Positions 1 through 9,214 are shown, numbered from the stretch's first letter. The stretch is DNA of 32,709 bases from an uncultured Bacteroidales bacterium (GCA_945921355.1 CAMEKM010000012.1:1-32709); one strand, 5' to 3'. Notes: a model not told the origin generated them from the letters alone. Numbers and translations: made by a program.

Positions 1-455
1 CACCATGGGCAGACAGTCTAACGAGCCAAGCATGCCGATTACAAGACATGCCCGCAGAACACGCATTTGACTTGATTGTCAGCAACCCACCCTACTTCCA
101 AGACAGTCTGAAGAACCCTAACGCACAGCGTGCAGTTGCGCGTCACACCGATACGCTGAGTTATACGGAACTCATCCAACATGCAGCACGTCTGTTAAAT
201 ACAAACGGTACGTTAGCATTAGTTTTGCCTTTCGAGGCGAAGGAAGATATATTGGCATTGGCAGAGACACACGCTCTCTATCCTACCCACATCACTCATG
301 TGCATAGCAAACCTGGCAAACCAGCCAAACGCCTGCTCATTGCCTTCTCGCCAATAGCTCATAGTGAATATGCAACTCACACCTTCTATATTGAATCAGG
401 AGATTCCCCTCGTAGTGAGGAATATAAAGCGCTGACGAAGGAGTTTTATCTATAA
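1..455 (+). CDS. trmN6: tRNA1(Val) (adenine37-N6)-methyltransferase, 3' part only
   Basis: This is the C-terminal part of an S-adenosylmethionine-dependent N6-adenine methyltransferase of the TrmN6 (YfiC) family, which modifies A37 next to the anticodon of valine tRNA. The reading frame is already open at the window edge (frame 3), so the true start and the SAM-binding glycine motif lie upstream. The visible part has the N6-amino-methyltransferase motif NPPY at bases 84-95, preceded by FDLIVS, and a downstream stretch with GKPAKRLLIAF that fits the family's C-terminal strands. The gene ends at a TAA, directly before a hairpin shared with the convergent gene. The family call is firm; the exact tRNA target is taken from the family and not shown by the sequence. 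Confidence 0.85.
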   Translation, partial: PWADSLTSQACRLQDMPAEHAFDLIVSNPPYFQDSLKNPNAQRAVARHTDTLSYTELIQHAARLLNTNGTLALVLPFEAKEDILALAETHALYPTHITHVHSKPGKPAKRLLIAFSPIAHSEYATHTFYIESGDSPRSEEYKALTKEFYL

Positions 456-460
456 ACAAA

Positions 461-486
461 AAAAGACTGCCGAAGCAGTCTTTTTT
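461..486. terminator. Bidirectional rho-independent terminator
   Basis: A perfect hairpin with arms aaaagactgc and gcagtctttt around a cgaa loop, with a T run on the plus side and an A run before it. It lies between two convergent genes, so it can end both the trmN6 transcript and the outer-membrane protein transcript coming from the other side. Confidence 0.9.
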
Positions 487-504
487 CCTTATTGTGTAAG
501 ATTC

Positions 505-1434
505 TTATTTGGTTCCAAAGTAGAACGCCATATACAAGTTTGCACCGATATTATCTGTACCGAATTGGAAACTATGGTTAGCAGGAGCTACCAATTCAGT
601 ATGAATGGTATGTGTCTCTGTAATGGTATTCCATCCTTCATATACCTCAGCACGTGCAGGGTTGAACTCGTAGTAGAGACCAATATTTACATTGGCGCCC
701 AAAGCTACCTTAGGAGCAACAAACCACTCGATACCAATGCTACCATATGCACCCACTGCATGTATTAAGCTAGCAGATTGAATCGATAATGGACGTGCGC
801 TAGGCAAGTAAGGAACAACTGATTGATACAAACTAGGGACACTGATTGATGGGTTTTGGTTCATCTTTGTAATTGCATTACCATATGCAAAATTAATTGA
901 TGAAGAACCACATGCATAGTTAAGCCCACCTCCAAAGACACCTTGTACAGCACGTTTGCCAAGACGATATTCTACGCCAAGTGCGAAACTTCCTGAAAAA
1001 GATTTGTATCCAAATTGGTCAATTACCTTAGCGTTGCTCAATGGATCAAGCATTACAGCTGCATCATTGATTGCGTAAGCATTGTAATTTTGGATATACA
1101 AACCAAATCCTAAGTTAGCACGTATGCCCAAATTATCTGTGAGCATATATGTACCCATGATTGATACCAATGAGTTGGGCAATTTTTGGTTCAGCAAGGG
1201 ATCACCTGTCACATCAAAAGAAGGTGTAGTTTCAGAATCTTTGAACATTGTACCCAACAATGTATTTACAGGATCCAAAGAGAAACCAATAGACATATCT
1301 CCTTGAGCAGGTAACCAAGAAGTATAATCCCTCTTAGTTCGTTCTTCTGGCGAAGGCTTATCAGCCCCGTCAGCAAAGGCTGCTGTCGCTACCAAGAGCG
1401 ACAGAGCCAACGTGAATATCTTGTTGAATTTCAT
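505..1434 (-). CDS. Predicted outer-membrane beta-barrel protein, unknown role
   Basis: A 309-residue exported protein. Residues 1-22 form a signal peptide (basic start MKFNK, hydrophobic core, cleavage likely after AFA). The rest has the alternating polar/hydrophobic strands of a small beta-barrel (for example LGIRANLGFGLYIQNY, GSFALGVEYRLGKR, LGANVNIGLYYEFN) and ends in LYMAFYFGTK, with aromatic residues close to the C terminus as in outer-membrane proteins. I do not recognise a named family. It starts 44 bases downstream of the large lipoprotein gene with no promoter of its own in the gap, so the two are probably co-transcribed, and its product may be the membrane partner of that lipoprotein. 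That partnership is inference from position only. Confidence 0.7.
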   Translation of the reverse strand: MKFNKIFTLALSLLVATAAFADGADKPSPEERTKRDYTSWLPAQGDMSIGFSLDPVNTLLGTMFKDSETTPSFDVTGDPLLNQKLPNSLVSIMGTYMLTDNLGIRANLGFGLYIQNYNAYAINDAAVMLDPLSNAKVIDQFGYKSFSGSFALGVEYRLGKRAVQGVFGGGLNYACGSSSINFAYGNAITKMNQNPSISVPSLYQSVVPYLPSARPLSIQSASLIHAVGAYGSIGIEWFVAPKVALGANVNIGLYYEFNPARAEVYEGWNTITETHTIHTELVAPANHSFQFGTDNIGANLYMAFYFGTK

Positions 1435-1478
1435 AGCAATACAAATATTACAATTGTTATACCTCTATTAAATTCAAA

Positions 1479-4400
1479 TTAGTCATCAATTGTATGGTCA
1501 AGAATTGAAGACCAATCATAGTTGCCCCAGCCCTCAGGGGTTGAGGTTGGTTGGAATAGTAATTTTGCTGACTTCTTAATCTCTACCACACCGCTAGTAG
1601 CTGTTTCAGCCTCATTGAATGCAACACCAGTGTATTTACCTGAAATAGTCTTAACTGCATTTTCTGCTGGGTCTGGATAGTGTTTAAAGTCATTTACTTT
1701 AGGATAACCATCAAGTGTACTTGGGTGCTTCAAGCTGATTGATACTGTGAAATTATCACCATCTTCTACCTTATTCTTAAAGGTAACGCCAGAAAGTGCC
1801 AATGCTTGACCTGATACCAACATATCAAATGTCTTACTTTCATAGCCGCCACTTGTGCGAGTCAATGTTACAGTTGCCATCACACCTGCACCAGCTGCAG
1901 TCCAATCTGCCTCATGGTTGCCAGACTCGGTACTCTCGATTGCTTTTTGAGCATAGAGCTTGAAGTTCACTTTACCCTCAAAATCTTTTTGTTTGTACCA
2001 ACCAATCAAGTTGTTGTTTGGCCACTCTGCAGGTGAACCATCTGGATTAAACTTATAGTAAGCTGTACCCTTATTGTTCCAAGCATTGTCATTGATACTT
2101 ACATAATGGTAGTAGTTACCAGCGATCTTCATTGGAGTAGGAGAAGTGACGTGATAGTAGTGAACGAAATCGTCTACATTGAGTAACAAAGGAGTAACAG
2201 TAATGTTAGGCTCTTGATCACCAAACTCACGATATACTACGCAATCATATGCTCCATCAGCGTCTGTAAGCAACACCATCTCAAATGGCTCAGAAGCACC
2301 TGGTAATGTATATCTTACTTCGATTTTTTCGTTCGCATAAGGTGCATATGCTCCTTTCCAGAATCCAGTTTCCTCAGCAAGCATAATCGTACCTGTTACA
2401 GATTTATCCTTGTTGGAATACTTTGCATCGAATTGTTGCCAGCCTAAGAGTTTGTCCGTATATGTATCAGGATCAGCACCCTTTGGATCAAATTTAAAGT
2501 AGTAAGTTCCCAAATTATTCCATGCAGCATCAGCAGCTTTGATAGGATCTTGTGCTACGTATGTACCTTCCAATGTTTTGGTTTTACCATGATCACGATA
2601 ATGTACGAAATCATCAACAGTTACATTATCAGCAGAAACCGCTAATTTATACTCATCTTTTGCGTCTTTCAAAGGCAATTTGACAGAGAATGAGCCATCA
2701 TTCTTAACTGGAACTTGGAACTCTAAGCCAGGTAATTCAACAGCAGTAACAGTTACAACCTCATTAGTTGCAGCTTTGTAACTACCTTTCGCATACGAAT
2801 CCTCTTTTGCGAACATTGCTTTACCAGTTGCTGTAGCAGAATACTTATATCCCTCTACTACAACCCAAGCTGCGAGATTCTCGTACCATGGAGTAGGAGG
2901 TATGTTAGGATTGAACTTATAGTAGTAAGTCCACTTGTTGTTCCATTCTGCATCCTTATCTTCAACATCCTCATACATATAATATTTACCAGCCATTTCT
3001 TCTACACCTTTCTTAGTATAGTGTTGGAAATATTCAACTTCTGTATCCAACAATTCTATTGAATAAGATTCGTATTTGCTCTTAGCCTCTTTAGCAGGGA
3101 TAGCTACAGACACTGTACCATCTGCTTTAACAGGCACAACGAATGCTTTATTATCACCATCAGGATAGTTGACATATGCAATAGCACGATGACCTTCTGC
3201 ACCCTTGTACTCACCAACAGCCAATGCACTCTCTTTAGCGAGGTAAATCTTTGCAGTTAACGTTGCAGTTGCATTGTAGTCTTCTTTTAGAACCCAACCT
3301 GCGAGATAATCTGTCCAAGTATCAGGAGCTGAAGCAGGAGTGAAAGTGAAATAGAAGTCACCTAATTGATTCCACTCCGCATCTGAAGCACGTAATTTCT
3401 CATTGAGGTTATAAGAACCTTCTTTGATTACGATGGATTTTGCAACAGACTCGTAGTGTGTGAATGCAATAGCCGCAGGTTGAATCAATTCCACAGTCCA
3501 ACTTGCATCAGGTTTAACACCTTCTTGCTCTATAGGAATCTCCAATTCGAATGTACCATCTGCTTGTGTCAATACAGCAAAGGCTTTATTATAAGGATAA
3601 ACATCTCCACTAACAAGAACGCTTTGAGCAGATGTAGTATACGAACCCACAGCATAAGCATCCTCTTGCGCTAATTTGACAGAACCAGTCAATTTGATGG
3701 TAGCGGTCATATCAGCAAATGCTTGTTCGCCAAATACCCAACCTGCCAAATTATCATTCCATGCAGGAGGAAGCACTTCATCAACGATACCATTGTTGTA
3801 GCCAGGAACAAATTTCAATGGGCATTCACCGATTGAGCATTCTACGCCTTCTATTACTTCAGCAACATCATAGATATTAGCACCTGCAACCCAATTTGTA
3901 CGCAACTTATATGCACCAGCCACTTTTACAGATTTACCAGTAACGTCGGTATAATGAACAAATGCAGCATCAGCAGAAGGAACGACAGTAGCGTCTTGGA
4001 TACAGAAACCTTTGCGCAAATTCTTGATAGGCAAATTCAAAGTGAAGATACCGTTCTTATCGGTAATGCAACCATAAGTAAAAGATGAAGCGTTAACATA
4101 ACCTTGATCTGCTACATCTTCGCCATCTTTGATTGTGATTTCGATAGTACAATCAGCAGCAGGTTTGTATGCACCAGTATGATAACTTACCTCGTAAGGT
4201 AATAAAAGTTTACCAGTGAATACAACTGTTTCTGAATAATCTTTCATGTCGATGATAGTATAGTCATAGCGCAAGTCAGCTTCCTCACCGATATGATTGC
4301 TACCAGGCCTCAACGTAGGAAGTGAAGCAATCGCAGCAGGAGTTTCAAATTTGCACATACGTACCTCAAATACAGGCTTACCGTTCTCCATTTTGAGGTA

Positions 4401-4664
4401 TGTAGCACGCTCTGCTGTAAACACCTCATAGCGCAATGTTGCGCCAGAAATACCCTCTGACTTTACAGGAACTTCGATGGAGAAGTTACCTAATGAGTCA
4501 ACTACACCAGTAAAGATCTTGTTACCTTGAGAGCCTGCTTGATAACTTGACATAGGAATCTCCACGTAAATCTTGCGACCAACAGCAGGTAAGATGCGCT
4601 CTGCTACATAGTCATCAGATACCGTGTCTTGACCAAGGCTATAAGTCACGCGACCAGTAACCAA
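1479..4664 (-). repeat. Protein-level tandem repeat of about 145 residues
   Basis: Approximate module borders in the lipoprotein are residues 41-186, 187-360, 361-505, 506-650, 651-795, 796-936 and 937-1101. Spacings between successive HY motifs are 166, 145, 140, 147 and 160 residues. The first module lacks a clear HY motif, and the last lacks the NLxGW end. The copies are strongly diverged in DNA, so this is an old duplication and not a recent expansion. Confidence 0.7.
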
Positions 4665-4784
4665 TGCTTTCTCTTGCAAACTACCGAAATCTAATTCGGA
4701 CTGTTCGCGTTCGCATCCAACCAACCCAACAAATAGGGCTGCGATGAATAAATAAACAAATTTCTGTTTCATACGATTTGTCAA
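1479..4784 (-). CDS. Large modular surface lipoprotein, about seven repeats of one module
   Basis: An 1101-residue lipoprotein of unknown function. The signal ends in a lipobox, LVGC, with the lipidated Cys at residue 24; a second Met at residue 5 (MKQKF, base 4772) would give a more standard signal length and may be the true start. The mature part is a chain of divergent modules of about 145 residues. Each has beta-rich sequence with a GxY turn and a DGxF/DGTx strand, then a [FVTQK]HY motif (residues 275-278, 441-444, 586-589, 726-729, 873-876, 1033-1036), then AxWNNxGxYYFKFxP, then a NLxGW-like end (345, 494, 636, 778, 925). No enzyme motif is visible. The strong beta content and repeat layout suggest an adhesive, binding or scaffold protein at the cell surface. 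The gene has its own promoter and leads into the small barrel gene. Confidence 0.75.
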   Translation of the reverse strand: MTNRMKQKFVYLFIAALFVGLVGCEREQSELDFGSLQEKALVTGRVTYSLGQDTVSDDYVAERILPAVGRKIYVEIPMSSYQAGSQGNKIFTGVVDSLGNFSIEVPVKSEGISGATLRYEVFTAERATYLKMENGKPVFEVRMCKFETPAAIASLPTLRPGSNHIGEEADLRYDYTIIDMKDYSETVVFTGKLLLPYEVSYHTGAYKPAADCTIEITIKDGEDVADQGYVNASSFTYGCITDKNGIFTLNLPIKNLRKGFCIQDATVVPSADAAFVHYTDVTGKSVKVAGAYKLRTNWVAGANIYDVAEVIEGVECSIGECPLKFVPGYNNGIVDEVLPPAWNDNLAGWVFGEQAFADMTATIKLTGSVKLAQEDAYAVGSYTTSAQSVLVSGDVYPYNKAFAVLTQADGTFELEIPIEQEGVKPDASWTVELIQPAAIAFTHYESVAKSIVIKEGSYNLNEKLRASDAEWNQLGDFYFTFTPASAPDTWTDYLAGWVLKEDYNATATLTAKIYLAKESALAVGEYKGAEGHRAIAYVNYPDGDNKAFVVPVKADGTVSVAIPAKEAKSKYESYSIELLDTEVEYFQHYTKKGVEEMAGKYYMYEDVEDKDAEWNNKWTYYYKFNPNIPPTPWYENLAAWVVVEGYKYSATATGKAMFAKEDSYAKGSYKAATNEVVTVTAVELPGLEFQVPVKNDGSFSVKLPLKDAKDEYKLAVSADNVTVDDFVHYRDHGKTKTLEGTYVAQDPIKAADAAWNNLGTYYFKFDPKGADPDTYTDKLLGWQQFDAKYSNKDKSVTGTIMLAEETGFWKGAYAPYANEKIEVRYTLPGASEPFEMVLLTDADGAYDCVVYREFGDQEPNITVTPLLLNVDDFVHYYHVTSPTPMKIAGNYYHYVSINDNAWNNKGTAYYKFNPDGSPAEWPNNNLIGWYKQKDFEGKVNFKLYAQKAIESTESGNHEADWTAAGAGVMATVTLTRTSGGYESKTFDMLVSGQALALSGVTFKNKVEDGDNFTVSISLKHPSTLDGYPKVNDFKHYPDPAENAVKTISGKYTGVAFNEAETATSGVVEIKKSAKLLFQPTSTPEGWGNYDWSSILDHTIDD

Positions 4785-4835
4785 TTTAACGTGAATATTT
4801 AAGTTAATTTATTGGTTTTAACATTTCTTATGGTG

Positions 4836-4868
4836 GCAAAGATACTACTTTTTTTTCATACATACAAG
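4836..4868 (-). promoter_or_regulatory. Bacteroidota-type promoter for the lipoprotein operon
   Basis: Read on the minus strand: CTTG at 4868-4865, 20 bases, then TATCTTTG (the TAnnTTTG -7 box) at 4844-4837, followed by C. Transcription should start about 45 bases before the lipoprotein start codon. Confidence 0.8.
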
Positions 4869-4919
4869 CATATATGTTCTGAAACATATAAATTGCGTAT
4901 TTTTTAGTTTAAAATATCA

Positions 4920-6599
4920 CTAATAGCAATCTACCTGTGTAGCTACGGCTTTTTCTTCGCCCTCTTGGGTGAGGATATAGCATGCACTGCGAGTGGTATA
5001 AATATCCTCCGTTTGATTAGGGTGTCCTGTCCACCCTTCACCGTTTTTGACAATGATATTCAATTCCTTGCCCTCATAAGCAAAGACATACCAATCGCCT
5101 TGTTTTTTGGCCACATGTTCGTAGTCCTCTATGCCATCGCCCCAAATCCATACGTAGATTGTTTCCTTCCAAGTATCTGGTACTTTAGCTTTCACAACAA
5201 TGCCCTGCTTTTGAACAAACGTGATACTATCCACATCAGCTACACTATATACCTCGCTTTTCCCGTTTCTCCATACGAGCATATCGGTGAGCATCAAGTC
5301 ATCATCCTCTATCTCAGGATTATCATTCGTATTATCTTCTTCCTCATCATCGTCGCCCCCAGTATTATCCTCTGGGATTACCCAGTTATTTTCATTTAGC
5401 CATTGAGCATAACTGCGCAGACGATTAGTTACCTTTGTCACACGATTGCTAAAATCATTGTTGCCATAATCGGGCCAACGTTGGTAATCCGCTTGTACAG
5501 CAGAAGCGATGAGATCCTTTTGCTGAACAATATAATCATATATTTGATTGAAATCGCCATAGTAGAAGTCAGTCCAAAGCGTTTTTAGGCATGTATTGAA
5601 AGCAGGGAATTTACATATTTCGGGTATCCAATGGTTATGCCATACATCACCTTCGAAAATGTATTGCGATTTATCGCGATTGAACGAACTACCAAAATCC
5701 CATACTGGTCCAAAATACCACTTTTCGCCTTCCCCCATCTCGCGATAAAGGTAGCAACTGCCGTGGAAAGACTCGTAGTTGTCGGTCAGTTCTTGCACAA
5801 TATAGAATCGCGCTAACGCTTCCATATCAAGGTATTTCCACAATTCATCGGAGTTCTTATCGCCATAGACCAGTGTATTGATACGCTCCATTTCCTCCTT
5901 GAGGAATTGCTCTTGCGCTGAAGAAAGTACCTCTGGCGTCTTATATGTAAACGCAGTTTCTGTATTATAATGATCACCTTCGATGATGATAATCTGTGGA
6001 TCCTCGCGATAATTGTCAATCTCTACGAGCCAGCCACCCGTGATAGCAATGGGGTCAGTAGCCTCGTCCTCTTGCTCTACGATATTCACGCGATCTTTAT
6101 CCACACGAATGGTTTCGGTCAGGAAATACAGTCCGATATAATCACCGTTGAGTACTACTTCGAGAGGTTTAGCAGTAGGCGTCCATGTGATACCAATCAA
6201 TTTGCTCAGTTGGAATCCAATGGCATTGCGCATAAAACCTTTGCTATCATCGGCATGTGCAAGCAAAGCAAAATGCTTACTTTTGGTCATACCGAGAAGT
6301 GACTGTTTGTCAGCAAGTTTGATACGATAAGGCTTCTTGTCAAAAGCAGTCCATGTGTAGTTGCCACGCCCTCTGATTTCCATGTTCAAAGGTTGCGCTT
6401 TTGAACCTATACTCTGATAGTCACTTAGTCCCTTGTTATCGAGGTAGTAAGTGGCATTGATGTAGTTTTCTTTGCTTGTAATAGGGGCATTGTTCTCCGT
6501 TTGGATGTACAAGACTGGCAGCGTGCCCGAAGGGGATACAGCAGCACGAAGTGTAGCACATAAGCACACTACAAGTGAGAAAAATAGTGTTCGTTTCAT
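4920..6599 (-). CDS. Secreted CotH-kinase-family protein with C-terminal carbohydrate-binding-like domain
   Basis: A 559-residue exported protein. Residues 1-19 are a signal peptide. Residues about 25-400 match the CotH family, atypical protein kinases first known from spore coats: RGRGNYTW (76-83), KKPYRIKL (88-95), the LNGDYIGLYFLTE segment (150-162) and GPVWDFGSSF (297-306), whose Asp301 is the likely metal ligand. An acidic linker (about 411-434) leads to a TDMLVWRNGK...VADVDSITF segment common in Bacteroidales surface proteins. The final ~90 residues (about 468-559), with WIWGDGIEDYEH and NGEGWTGHPNQTEDI, resemble starch-binding modules of the CBM26 kind; this last call is tentative. It lies 94 bases downstream of thrS with no promoter seen between them. 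Kinase activity is not shown by sequence; many family members are untested. Confidence 0.8.
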   Translation of the reverse strand: MKRTLFFSLVVCLCATLRAAVSPSGTLPVLYIQTENNAPITSKENYINATYYLDNKGLSDYQSIGSKAQPLNMEIRGRGNYTWTAFDKKPYRIKLADKQSLLGMTKSKHFALLAHADDSKGFMRNAIGFQLSKLIGITWTPTAKPLEVVLNGDYIGLYFLTETIRVDKDRVNIVEQEDEATDPIAITGGWLVEIDNYREDPQIIIIEGDHYNTETAFTYKTPEVLSSAQEQFLKEEMERINTLVYGDKNSDELWKYLDMEALARFYIVQELTDNYESFHGSCYLYREMGEGEKWYFGPVWDFGSSFNRDKSQYIFEGDVWHNHWIPEICKFPAFNTCLKTLWTDFYYGDFNQIYDYIVQQKDLIASAVQADYQRWPDYGNNDFSNRVTKVTNRLRSYAQWLNENNWVIPEDNTGGDDDEEEDNTNDNPEIEDDDLMLTDMLVWRNGKSEVYSVADVDSITFVQKQGIVVKAKVPDTWKETIYVWIWGDGIEDYEHVAKKQGDWYVFAYEGKELNIIVKNGEGWTGHPNQTEDIYTTRSACYILTQEGEEKAVATQVDCY

Positions 6600-6616
6600 G
6601 GTGTCGATTTTATTAC

Positions 6617-6647
6617 GATTATAGGCGGGGAGTTCCCGCCTATAATC
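6617..6647. promoter_or_regulatory. Strong hairpin between thrS and the CotH gene
   Basis: A perfect 13-bp inverted repeat (gattataggcggg / cccgcctataatc) around a 5-base loop. It lies 46 bases after the thrS stop and 17 bases before the CotH-gene start. No T run follows it on either strand (the minus-strand sequence after it is gtaataaaatcg), so it is not a standard intrinsic terminator. It may weaken readthrough from thrS, protect an mRNA end, or limit translation of the CotH gene. Confidence 0.55.
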
Positions 6648-6693
6648 AATTTACACAGGCGTCCGATAGGGTTATCCGACTCCCGATAGATAA

Positions 6694-8655
6694 TTAATAT
6701 GCATTCATTTGCTCCTTCACAGTCGCAGTGATCATGTCAGCAAACTCTTGGATAGTCATCTGACCTTTCTCCTCTGCGCCTTGTTGGCGAACAGATACAA
6801 GTCCTTGCTCTGCCTCTTTCTCGCCTACGATGAGCATGTATGGGATACGCTTGAGTTCGTTGTCGCGAATCTTACGGCCGAGTTTCTCGTTGCGATCGTC
6901 CACGATAGCGCGCACGTCTTGTGCCTCAAGCATCTCTTTTACCTTGTGTGCATACTCGTTGCTCTTCTCGGAGATAGGCAATACTACTGCTTGGTCTGGA
7001 GTCAACCACAATGGGAACTTACCTGCGGTATGCTCAATGAGCACAGCCACGAAACGCTCCATACTTCCGAATGGCGCACGGTGAATCATCACAGGGCGGT
7101 GCTTTTGGTTGTCTTCGCCTACATACTCCAGCTCAAAGCGCTCTGGCAAGTTGTAATCCACTTGGATAGTACCCAATTGCCAACGACGACCGAGAGCATC
7201 TTTTACCATAAAGTCGAGTTTTGGACCATAGAACGCTGCTTCGCCTGTTTCCACGCGTGCTGGCAATCCCTTCTCTTTGCATGCCTCGATGATGGCTTGC
7301 TCTGCTTTCTCCCATACTTCGTCTGAACCTACATACTTGGTAGTGTTGTTAGGGTCACGGAGTGAGATTTGTGCCTCGAAGTTCTCGAAGTTCAACGCTT
7401 TGAAGATAATCTCGATGATTTCCATCACGCGGATAAACTCGCTCTTCACTTGGTCAGGACGGCAGAATATGTGTGCGTCATCTTGAGTAAAGGAGCGCAC
7501 ACGTGTCAAACCGTGCAATTCACCCGATTGCTCGTAGCGATACACCGTACCGAACTCTGCAATACGCAGTGGCAGGTCTTTGTACGAGTGAGGAGTATTC
7601 TTGAAGATAGTACAGTGGTGAGGGCAGTTCATTGGTTTGAGCAGATAGACCTCGCCTTCTTCTGGAGTGGTGATTGGTTGGAAGGAGTCCTTACCATAGT
7701 GATCCCAGTGACCAGAAGTGATGTACAAGTTCTTGTTACCGATATGTGGAGTGATAACTTGTTGATAGCCATAGCGTTTTTGGATTTTCTTGAGGAAGTC
7801 CTCAAGGCGCAGACGTAGCGCAGTACCCTTTGGCAACCAAATTGGCAGACCTTTGCCCACCATGTCGGAGAACATAAAGAGCTCCAAGTCTTTACCGATC
7901 TTGCGGTGGTCGCGTTTCTTCGCCTCTTCGAGTAGGGTCAAGTACTCGTCCAACATCGCTTTCTTTGGGAAAGTGATACCGTAGATACGGGTCATCATTG
8001 GGCGAGAGTCGTCGCCACGCCAGTATGCAGCCGCACAACTAAGTATCTTGATGGCCTTGATTGCCTCCGTTGAAACAAGGTGTGGACCTTTACAGAGGTC
8101 AGTGAACGCACCTTGCGTATAGGTAGATATATGTCCGTCTTCGAGTTCGCTGATAAGCTCGCACTTGTATGTCTGACCCTTTGCGCCAAACTCAGCCAAT
8201 GCGTCTGCCTTAGCGATAGATTTCTTTACCAATGGCTCTTTCTTAGCGCGAAGTTCAGCCATTTTTTGCTCGATCATAGCGAAGTCGCTATCCTTGATGG
8301 TTTGTCCCTCTGCTGGGTACACATCGTAGTAGAAACCATTCTCAATAGCAGGACCGATACCGAATTGGATGCCAGGATAGAGTTCCTGCAATGCCTCTGC
8401 CATCAAGTGCGATGAGGTGTGCCAAAAGGCATGCTTCGCCTCCTTGTCCTCCCACTTGTGGAGTTTGATTTCGCAATCTTCGGTGATTGGTGCATTGAGT
8501 TCTACGATTTGCCAATCTTCGTTGTTGGCAGTTTTGATGCTTGCAACAAGGATGTCTTGTGCCAAACGGCTGCTGATGCTTGCAGCTACTTCGTAAGCGG
8601 TGATACCGCTCTCGTACTCGCGGACGCCTCCGTCCGGAAAAGTGATTTTAATCAT
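6694..8655 (-). CDS. thrS: Threonine--tRNA ligase
   Basis: Charges tRNA(Thr) with threonine in the cytoplasm. The 653-residue protein has the complete family layout: a TGS domain (1-63), the N2 editing domain with HTSSH (79-83) and LCKGPH (187-192), the class II catalytic core with zinc ligands Cys344 (MNCPHHC), His395 and His525, motif 2 at [18 protein letters not shown] (373-390), motif 3 near APFGSMERF (527-535), and the C-terminal anticodon-binding domain from about 555. The editing residues are present, so serine mischarging should be corrected. It has its own promoter and a leader of about 68 bases. In Bacteroides relatives thrS is usually followed by infC, rpmI and rplT; here it is followed by a CotH-type gene. 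Confidence 0.97.
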   Translation of the reverse strand: MIKITFPDGGVREYESGITAYEVAASISSRLAQDILVASIKTANNEDWQIVELNAPITEDCEIKLHKWEDKEAKHAFWHTSSHLMAEALQELYPGIQFGIGPAIENGFYYDVYPAEGQTIKDSDFAMIEQKMAELRAKKEPLVKKSIAKADALAEFGAKGQTYKCELISELEDGHISTYTQGAFTDLCKGPHLVSTEAIKAIKILSCAAAYWRGDDSRPMMTRIYGITFPKKAMLDEYLTLLEEAKKRDHRKIGKDLELFMFSDMVGKGLPIWLPKGTALRLRLEDFLKKIQKRYGYQQVITPHIGNKNLYITSGHWDHYGKDSFQPITTPEEGEVYLLKPMNCPHHCTIFKNTPHSYKDLPLRIAEFGTVYRYEQSGELHGLTRVRSFTQDDAHIFCRPDQVKSEFIRVMEIIEIIFKALNFENFEAQISLRDPNNTTKYVGSDEVWEKAEQAIIEACKEKGLPARVETGEAAFYGPKLDFMVKDALGRRWQLGTIQVDYNLPERFELEYVGEDNQKHRPVMIHRAPFGSMERFVAVLIEHTAGKFPLWLTPDQAVVLPISEKSNEYAHKVKEMLEAQDVRAIVDDRNEKLGRKIRDNELKRIPYMLIVGEKEAEQGLVSVRQQGAEEKGQMTIQEFADMITATVKEQMNAY

Positions 8656-8688
8656 GTTTTTCTTTTTAATAAACCTACAAATGTTTAC

Positions 8689-8719
8689 GGCTCAGGGCTC
8701 ACAAATGCCCTAAAAAGCC
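8689..8719 (-). promoter_or_regulatory. Hairpin in the thrS mRNA leader
   Basis: Within the leader, minus-strand agggc (8711-8707) pairs with gccct (8698-8694) around an 8-base loop, and an outer ggct/agcc pair (8719-8716 with 8692-8689) extends it. It ends 33 bases before the start codon. thrS is feedback-regulated through its leader in other bacteria, but this stem resembles no known element and may be incidental. Confidence 0.3.
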
Positions 8720-8728
8720 AATTTCGGT

Positions 8729-8761
8729 GCAAAGGTAGTGAAAATATTGCGGATGTGCAAG
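8729..8761 (-). promoter_or_regulatory. Bacteroidota-type promoter for thrS
   Basis: Minus strand: CTTG at 8761-8758, 20 bases, TACCTTTG at 8737-8730 followed by C. The predicted start is near 8723, giving a leader of about 68 bases. Confidence 0.85.
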
Positions 8762-8851
8762 AAAATAGCGATTTTTTCACTATTTTTGGATAAAGAACAC
8801 CGTATTCGGGCTATAGAAGTTTCGGTGTTCCTTGCTTATTAACAGCGTTAT

Positions 8852-8892
8852 CCTACGTATATCTTACGTATATGTTACGTATATCCTACGTA
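8852..8892. repeat. Four copies of an 11-bp unit centred on TACGTA
   Basis: The palindrome TACGTA starts at 8854, 8865, 8876 and 8887, so the spacing is exactly 11 bases each time. The linkers read TATCT, TATGT and TATCC. One turn of B-DNA is about 10.5 bp, so all copies face nearly the same side of the helix. The array lies about 90 bases upstream of the thrS promoter and 320 bases upstream of the glyA promoter. Confidence 0.85.
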
Positions 8893-9214
8893 ATTGATAA
8901 GGAAAAGCAAAGACCTAACATTCCATTTGAGAGGGAGGGGGATAGTTATAGGATTCCTGCTGGTTATGAGACAGCGTTCCACCTATTAAATTTAAATTAG
9001 ACACAAATTAGCAGCTCAAAGGGTCCGAACTAACTAACTGACTGCTAACATATAGTCAATATATCGAATACAAAGAACCAAAAAGAAACTATATCAAACA
9101 ATATAGGCAATAGAAGTGAACACTTCTTGCGTAGAGTGGCAGAGTGAGACCATTACCCTACACATCCTCAAAAGCGAAGAAAATCGCGTTAAAAGTAAAC
9201 TTTGCTCGTTTTTT

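Noticed and set aside
6709..8415. Several plus-strand frames of 60 to 205 codons opposite thrS
   Set aside because: They arise from the codon pattern of thrS; none has a start context or a protein family signature.
8795..8830. 8-bp inverted repeat in the thrS-glyA gap as a terminator
   Set aside because: The 20-base loop and lack of a T run make termination unlikely, and no gene ends there.
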